Notes under the pieces: generated by a model
Told to the model about the DNA's origin: nothing
Databases searched by the model: none
What the model saw: the letters and a program-made list of their open reading frames with translations, nothing else
Program-made: the position numbers and the translations under genes
Part shown: positions 57,628 through 64,000 of the stretch, in pieces
Numbering within the stretch: position 1 is the stretch's first letter
Layout: each line of letters begins with the position of its first letter
Assembly: GCF_000165425.1 (NCBI RefSeq)
Contig: NW_001798981.1
Location: 209,580 to 273,579, forward strand
From: Paramecium tetraurelia
Taxonomy: Eukaryota; Ciliophora; Oligohymenophorea; Peniculida; Parameciidae
DNA length: 64,000 bases
Direction of reading: 5' to 3'

Positions 57628-58720
57628 ACCTAATAGCAATAAAGTTAATGATAATTCATTTTAACATTTATATATCGCTTGATTCTTCTAGTATTCTTTC
57701 GTAATATCTTTTACCTGCTTTCTATCCACGCTAATTCAAAAATAATGATCATAATCTCTATACTTTTTATATATGCTAATTTTAAGTTCAACAAGAATAA
57801 GAATGTAAAATTTAGAGTCATAATTACAAGATTGACCTCCTTTGTTATAATTTAAGTTTTTTATGCATAATTTAATAATTTTGCTGTGCCTCTCCAATCG
57901 TAAAGTACTTTTACAAAAAAACCATTATTTATCCTATTATAAAGTTGTTTTGTCAAATTTGCAGAAAATTCTACTTAAGAATCCATTGTTATTTTATCTA
58001 CTTTAGCAATAAACATATTATATCTAATATCGATATTTAATAAATACCAGTCTATAATTAATCATTCATTTCCTTTAAGACTGATAATAAACATCAAAGT
58101 GTAGTTTCATGTGCATAATCAAAACATTTAAAGTATGAATAACCTTTTATAACAGAGTAAAAATTTTAAAGTATAAACAATTTTTGAGTTTAGAGTTTTT
58201 CTAGAAACCATGTTAAATTTGCTAAATCGTCAAACTTTCAGTATTATGATAATGAATACCTAGTGTATCTATTAAAATTAAATTTACCACTTTAATGTAA
58301 TAACTCCATAGTTTAATTCGCTTTTCATTTAGTTAAATTTAATTCTGTATTAAAGTTAAAGTCACTTCTTTGTAGGCTAATCATCTGTATTTTTGCATCC
58401 AATTCTGAAGTTAATTAACAATGGTCTAGTTTAATTAAATAAATAATATTTTGTGGATAGAATTTATCGTAATTGTTTATCCTCTATTTTATTTTAAATA
58501 AATGATCGAAAGACCCTTTGGAATAATACTATTTGGATTAAAATTTACAATTGTGCTTTCGATTTTATTATCACAAAACCAAATTAATTCTTGATTAAAT
58601 TCAATTGAATAAATTTAGAAATACTTTAATCGAATTTAAAAACAAGATCTAATTATTTTCTGATCTTAAGTATCAGTGTAAAAGTATAATAAAGTAAGGA
58701 CTTATTAGAAAGAGGCTGCA
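57628..58720 (-). pseudogene. Minus-strand coding remnant with in-frame TGA
   Basis: Segments on the minus strand: D-N-K-I-E-S-T-I-V-N-F-N-P-N-S (about 58,560), D-A-K-I-Q-M-I-S-L-Q-R-S-D-F-N-F-N (about 58,380) and N-L-N-Y-N-K-G-G-Q-S-C-N-Y-D-S-K-F-Y (about 57,840). The last runs to a TGA near 57,738 and continues in the same frame (V-D-R-K-Q-V-K-D-I-T-K-E-Y) for about 40 codons. No GT...AG intron removes that TGA cleanly. Frame changes lie between the segments. The Asn/Ser/Thr-rich style suggests a surface or secreted protein. Confidence 0.4.
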
Positions 58721-58959
58721 TCATATCTAGTATAAAAGTTTTTTTATATATTTCTTCTAACTTTTAAAGAAATTTTATTTATTCTTAGTTGAAAATATTT
58801 TCTATGATAAATTATATTAATAATGTAACCCCAACTTCACTATTTTGAATAATAGTTCAATAAATCTAGAAAATTGAGGAATTGTTGTAAAAACCCACTT
58901 TTAATCAATATTTAAAAGTTCTTTCGAGAAAATGCAAGAATCTAAAGGCCAAATTTGTT

Positions 58960-60046
58960 TTTGAGTTAGGGATTTATTAGGTCATCAAAATCAAATACTT
59001 TAGTCCTAAGGTCAATCATAAAGAAAATTCCATTAATTTAATAAAATATAAAGATTATTATGAAAAGAATTAAAACAGAAACCCTAAAAAATCTATTGTG
59101 ATCTATGTAAAGAAGGTATAACATGAACAATGGATCCAATAGGCAATAAAATTTGAAGAGCTTCCAAGGATGGTCAAAGAGAGACTATTAATAGCATTTC
59201 AAATATTCCAGATATGTATACATCAGAGTCAAATGAAGTTGATACTTCTTGGATTTGATACTAACCTGATGGATTGAACTTATAAGAGTTTTCTGATTTC
59301 AACAGATTAATCATTATCAAAGTAGTCCATGCTTTGCTTATAAAATATATCATCAGATAAAGTTATTCTATTCTTACAAAAGTAAGACTTTAATCAAACT
59401 ATCATCTCAAAATAAATTAACTTAATTTAAAAAAAAAGAAAATATTTAAAGAATATCTATTAACTTCAATATTATTAACAATACAATCCTTCTTTTAATT
59501 AGGTTTAGGATATATCCAAAGCAAGCCATCAGAGATGAAGTACTCTCACACTTAAAGATTAAATTTATGATGAAGTAAATTAAATTATTAATAGACATTA
59601 GTATCTAGATTATTTCTTTACTCTAATAGCATCAAGAAATAGTGATGCGAAAGGAGATGAATTAAACTTAGTTCAAAAGCTAAAGTTTTTTATTGTATCC
59701 AAAAAGCAAAAGAGATCTGTGCTGCAACATCAAGATGCGGTTAAGCTCTAGTATTAATGGGCTAATCATTAGGGATGGATCTCCTAGTGATTTATTTTCT
59801 CGAACCATCTAAAATTTTAAAGAAGGATGTTTTTATAAAGCCAATTAATATAGAAATTTGGAGAATTAAGAAAAAAACTACAAACTTACTATTGTCTTGT
59901 TGGACCTGAAGGACTAGCAGACGTCCAATTAAAAAGTTAAATAATTCAGCATTCACATCAAAAAACAGAACTTAGAGCAAGGTTTAGGCTATTTCTTCAT
60001 CTTCAAACACCGTTTTTTACAAGATTAGAATGACTTAATTAAATGA
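58960..60046 (+). pseudogene. Remnant of the ciliate PAS-like membrane-protein family
   Basis: Two long plus-strand open pieces. 58960-59277 contains P-K-K-S-I-V-I-Y-V-K-K-V-Q-H-E-Q-W-I-Q. About 59515-60046 contains L-L-Q-Q-H-Q-E-I-V-M-R-K-E-M-N-Q, then Y-P-K-S-K-R-D-L-C-C-N-I-K-M-R-L, S-S-S-I-N-G-L-I-I and Q-G-L-G-Y-F-F-I-F-K-H-R-F. The second piece matches the PAS-like region typical of the large ciliate membrane-protein family that also ends the left arm (family memory). Membrane spans and both ends are missing and the pieces lie in different frames, so this is a truncated, decayed copy. Confidence 0.42.
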
Positions 60047-60840
60047 CAATGTGATTATGGATTTGAGGAGAGCAAGGTATACTATCACTAACATCTTTTA
60101 CTATCTACTTTGAGTGTGAAATTTTAATAGATTTTGACTTTAAAATAATTGTTCTTAATTTTATGGGAGTGAATGATTATCGATCAAGTCTAGAGATTGA
60201 TGAAACTCAAAGTATGTATTCTCCGAAGTTGAGGTTACATTTTTTGGAAATTGTCAAAGTTTCTATTTTCATTGAACTAATCTTTTTTTCTGTGAATTTA
60301 AAAGTTTAATAGTTTCTATGTTGCTTTTTAGATTATACCAGACTATTTCACCCTAATTTTCTTATCCTTTGCTTTTCGTTTAGCTATCTAAGCTTTTTCT
60401 TAAATTGATTGCGACTTTGACAATTCCCATATAAACTCTTTCTTTCTTTATGTTAAAGGAATCAAAAGATGATGAACCCAGGAGTTCGAAATTTGATTAG
60501 GTAACGGAATAGAGTGGCTCCTTCCTAAATGTTGAAATGAAATAATACTGATGTGCTAATGTCACAGACTCAAATATCGATAGAAAGTTAAAGCTTGATG
60601 TGTGGTTCGGTTGTAATCAGAACAATCTTAATTTCTACAACTATTAAATTCCTAATTGCTTAGTTAAGTTGATGTCAAACCCGTTGTTTTGATTTCTATT
60701 TTTAACACAACCAGCTTTATAAGTATGTGATAAACATTCATGTAATTATGTACAACTAGTTAGTCGATTGTTGTACGACCCCTTTTAGCTCTTTAACATT
60801 CTTCATGAGTTATGTAGATAGCGTTGACACAAGATATAAA
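60047..60840. other. Spacer, weak coding traces
   Basis: About 800 bases. Minus-strand bits (C-V-K-N-R-N-Q-N-N-G-F-D-I-N near 60,690) may be the degraded 3' end of the surface-antigen-like gene. No intact ORF. Confidence 0.3.
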
Positions 60841-63800
60841 TAGCTTACAAACCTTTTGAATCAATGGATTTCAAGGCTTTCATTTATTGTATAGAAATGC
60901 CATCAACTCCAATGGCACAACTTCCATAAGTATTTTTTTCTGAAGATGAAACAATGGCCACACAATATTTATCCATCTGCTGTACATTTATCACTTATTT
61001 ATTTACTTCATTAATCACTGGTCCACTCTAAACTCTAACAAGAAGTGTAAAGAAACAAGCTCCTTGAGAGCCATCATAACATATATTATTCGATCTACAA
61101 GCAACTCTAACACCCAATTTTATACCTTTGCACATCTCCCATGAATTCTGCAGTGCAATCCCATCCTCTAAAAATTCTTCAACTCTGCATATTTGTTGAA
61201 TGACATCCTAACTTTTATTGAAATTGAGTAAGCCTTATCAACAGTAGCTGCTTAACACGTTAACTTTTGAAGACATCTTTCTCCTTATTTTGTTGGGCAA
61301 ATAGGAAAATATTCTTTGCATAAGTCTTCAGTTATCAAAGTATCTGGTTCTAAGGATAAGGTTTTTATGGTATAATTAATCTCATTTTTTATTATCCCTA
61401 AAATACTACTAACCACAATCCATATCTGGAACCTAATCAAATTATTCTCCTTTTGAAGAAGTAACACATCGGGCTTTATCTAAAACCTGTACAAGTGTCC
61501 TTCATGTAACATAAATGGTTGCATTTAGAAATAGCTCATTTACATAAAGCATCTGTGGCAAAGGCAAAATCTCCAGAAACTTTAGTTTTGCATTTAACAT
61601 TATCTAAATCACAGTCATCAATAAAATTATCGCAATCATTTGCAGTGGCTGTTATATCTAGAGCATTTTCACATGAAATACAGACAGTTCCTGTCCTATA
61701 GCACGATCAACCAGCCATAAGTATAAAAACAATTATTTACGATGTTATTGTTTCGCAAAGTAGCAGGAATATCTAAACATCTATTTTTCGGAATCTGAGA
61801 ATGTGCATTTATTAGCAATGTAAGCTCTAGCTTTTTGGATCATCATCATTACAGAAGCAGTAGCAAAAAACCAGAACAGCATATTAAGTATCCACTCCAT
61901 TTACTATGGATCCCCATATTTAGTTATTTAACACTATTCTTTGTCAATATATGTTATACCTGCAGCTCTCTATTAACACCCTCCTAAAGTTGAGCTATCA
62001 CCACTATTGCTCGGAGTGGCTACAACAGTATATTATGCTATTGCTGTATTATAGTAAGTATAGAAATCATTATGGGGTTCAAGTGAAAGTAAGACCACTA
62101 ATACAGGACTTATCTTAGCAGCCAAGTGTTTTCCAAACACAAACACCACCACTTATAGTTTGAATTGTTCTTCTATTGTATATGAACTGCATGCTCCTCT
62201 TGCCATAAAACCATTAAACAGAAACACCTTTTACGCATTAACTGTGCAAACAAGTGCACACTAGCAAATTCATTATGGATGTCGAATGAAGTTATGCCAT
62301 CAATATTACCACAATTCAAATCAACACATGTCAAATTGGTTGGATTCGAAAAGTATATTCCACTACTTTTATCAACCGTAAATTAGAGTAAAGATTTGTA
62401 AGAAATCACCAGTTGCTCTGGTTTGACAACCTCCTATTCTAGCAACAAAATCTGATTACTAGTAAGTTGAACATTTAGTGTCATCCTCCCTTGTAGCATC
62501 AGTTGCCGCAATATCACATTTCTACACATGATGTTCACTCTCCTTCAACAGAGTAAAGGCAAACTGATGAAGCTTAATCTGCACATCTAAATCCATATGT
62601 AAGCATCCTTAATCTCCTTAATTTGCATCACAAGTATTAGGCTAAGTATTGTATTACATGAGTAAATATGATTAGGCACAAGTTTTTGCTTCATCCAGTT
62701 GTTCCATTAACTGTATATCCGACTTACTTTTCATTACATTTTGCACTGTGGTAATTCCTGATTCTAAATTGACAGTGTCACATGTTTTAGCAGATGAAGC
62801 AGCAACAAAGTAGTATCAGCATTTGTACTTGGTATTCATAAACCAGCTACTGATTTATAACAACTAGAGGGAAATTACGTATCCGTAACATTAAGCTTAT
62901 TTTAAAAACAAGCACTCCTTGTTCTAGTTATACTGCATCCTGTGTTATAAGAGTAGCAAATGTCATATGCTATAGTTTCAGCAACCCTGTTATTTTAATA
63001 TAATCAGTTGAGGCATTTGAAATCGTGATACAAATTGAGCCATATAATTTACATTTTGAGGCCTCAGTTTTTGTGTAACTTAATAGGGATATGATCATTC
63101 GCAAATTGATTTAAAATCTTAACATTTGAATCCATCAGCAATTGATGTTCAATCTAGATTATAAGCTTGACATAAAGCATGATAAAGAACACTTTCCTGT
63201 TATTAAACCATAATTTACATCTGTGATGGTTATCAATCCAAATGCATGAAAGAGGCTATTCATTTATGTAGTTCTTGCAATTATATTTAGCTTCTTAGAA
63301 AGCAGAATTATAAAGGGAGCTTTCAAAAATATGTTCATATCAAAAAATATAATAAAAATACGTATCAATTTCAGCAATAAAAATTTGATCATAAAAGTAA
63401 TTTTTGAAAAAGAGGACGAACCAAAATATCATTTTACTTACAATACCACCTTTTAGTTGAATACAGCCTTCTTTGTATTTTAACAAATTGAATCTGTAAT
63501 TCCAGTTCCAGTCCAATATCCGAATTTTTTATAGCAACAATTGTAATTGGTATATATATTGTTCCATTTACTCTTTTATCTAGTATTGTTTTAGTAGCTG
63601 AAGTAGAACAACAATTCTGAGTGAAATATAAATCACATGTCTTTAATCTTTCCTAACAAGTTCCGTCAGCAGTGGAAATGCAGTTAGAATTATACATCCT
63701 ACAAATAGTATCAGTTTCCTATTCCAGTGGTTGAAGTGCAATTTGAATGCCTTATCCAAAGCTAGAACAGTTTTTGTGATATCAGAGTCTGAACAAATTA

Positions 63801-64000
63801 CTTATACTCATAGCATCCAGTGCAATCATTTAGGCTTGTGTATGAAGAATCATACAGCTAACTATTAGCATGATCCATATCAACTAATCCAATTACAAAT
63901 CTACATTCAGAGGTTTAGTTCACTTAGCTACAGTATGAATAATCGATCCATGTATTATATCTTGCTTTTGATTTGAAGCAATCTCTTTATTAAAGTATGG
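60841..64000 (-). pseudogene. Surface-antigen-like (cysteine-rich) pseudogene, continues beyond window
   Basis: Minus-strand cysteine-spaced sequence typical of Paramecium GPI-anchored variable surface antigens, which are usually subtelomeric. Pieces include C-Y-R-T-G-T-V-C-I-S-C-E-N-A-L-D-I (near 61,690), K-C-K-T-K-V-S-G-D-F-A-F-A-T-D-A-L-C-K (near 61,560), C-D-I-A-A-T-D-A-T-R-E-D-D-T-K-C (near 62,500) and K-Q-V-I-N-V-Q-Q-M-D-K-Y-C (near 60,980). Ala/Thr-rich stretches lie between Cys pairs. An in-frame TGA directly follows A-L-C-K, and the frame changes every few hundred bases, far more often than introns would allow. I judge it a non-expressed copy, perhaps a reservoir for recombination. 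Confidence 0.65.

Noticed and set aside
1..64000. tRNA or rRNA genes
   Set aside because: Sites resembling the T-loop GTTCGA/GTTCAA were checked (for example near 17,330, 55,908, 60,488 and 62,078), but none had a matching cloverleaf context.

Overview
This window comes from a Paramecium-type ciliate, most likely a macronuclear (or mixed) assembly. Four things support this. Long ORFs stay open only if TAA and TAG are read as glutamine and TGA is the sole stop. The genes are broken by very short GT...AG introns of about 20-34 nt. The DNA is AT-rich, with neighbouring genes often only 9-45 bases apart. The telomeric repeat is an irregular mix of GGGGTT and GGGTTT.

The window falls into two unequal halves around 42.4-42.9 kb. 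Positions 1-42,444 are a dense run of mostly intact housekeeping and cytoskeletal genes: an APC5-like TPR protein (partial), a predicted myristoylated protein, a coiled-coil protein, the cysteine desulfurase NFS1, a PPIL2-type U-box/cyclophilin, a CCDC81-like HU-domain protein, a kinesin (CENP-E-like), a very long coiled-coil protein, the cytochrome oxidase assembly factor COX11, an EF-hand protein, a multi-pass degenerate histidine-kinase-like protein, a DCAF7/WDR68-like WD40 protein, organellar release factor 1, dCMP deaminase, a cytochrome P450, lysine-ketoglutarate reductase and a large multi-pass membrane protein. That half ends in about 55 bases of G-strand telomeric repeat.

A 150-base N gap (42,508-42,657) follows, then about 260 bases of C-strand telomeric repeat. 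The two repeats face each other, so the scaffold appears to join two chromosome ends head to head. Positions 42,938-64,000 read like a subtelomeric arm: sparse, AT-rich and rich in broken genes. It holds a short MORN-repeat gene built from 69-bp near-identical units, a long stretch of degraded plus-strand coding sequence, a divergently oriented pair of related ORFs, an intact but very divergent tubulin, remnants of a large membrane-protein family, and a long cysteine-rich surface-antigen-like pseudogene running off the right edge.

Three nuclear genes serve mitochondria (NFS1 for Fe-S clusters, COX11 for cytochrome oxidase, RF1 for organellar translation). Several others belong to the ciliate cytoskeleton or cilium (kinesin, CCDC81-like, coiled-coil proteins, divergent tubulin, EF-hand). 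There is no operon logic; genes are packed tail-to-tail and head-to-head. Product calls rest on motifs read by eye; no database search was possible, and exon structures marked unresolved should be treated as approximate.
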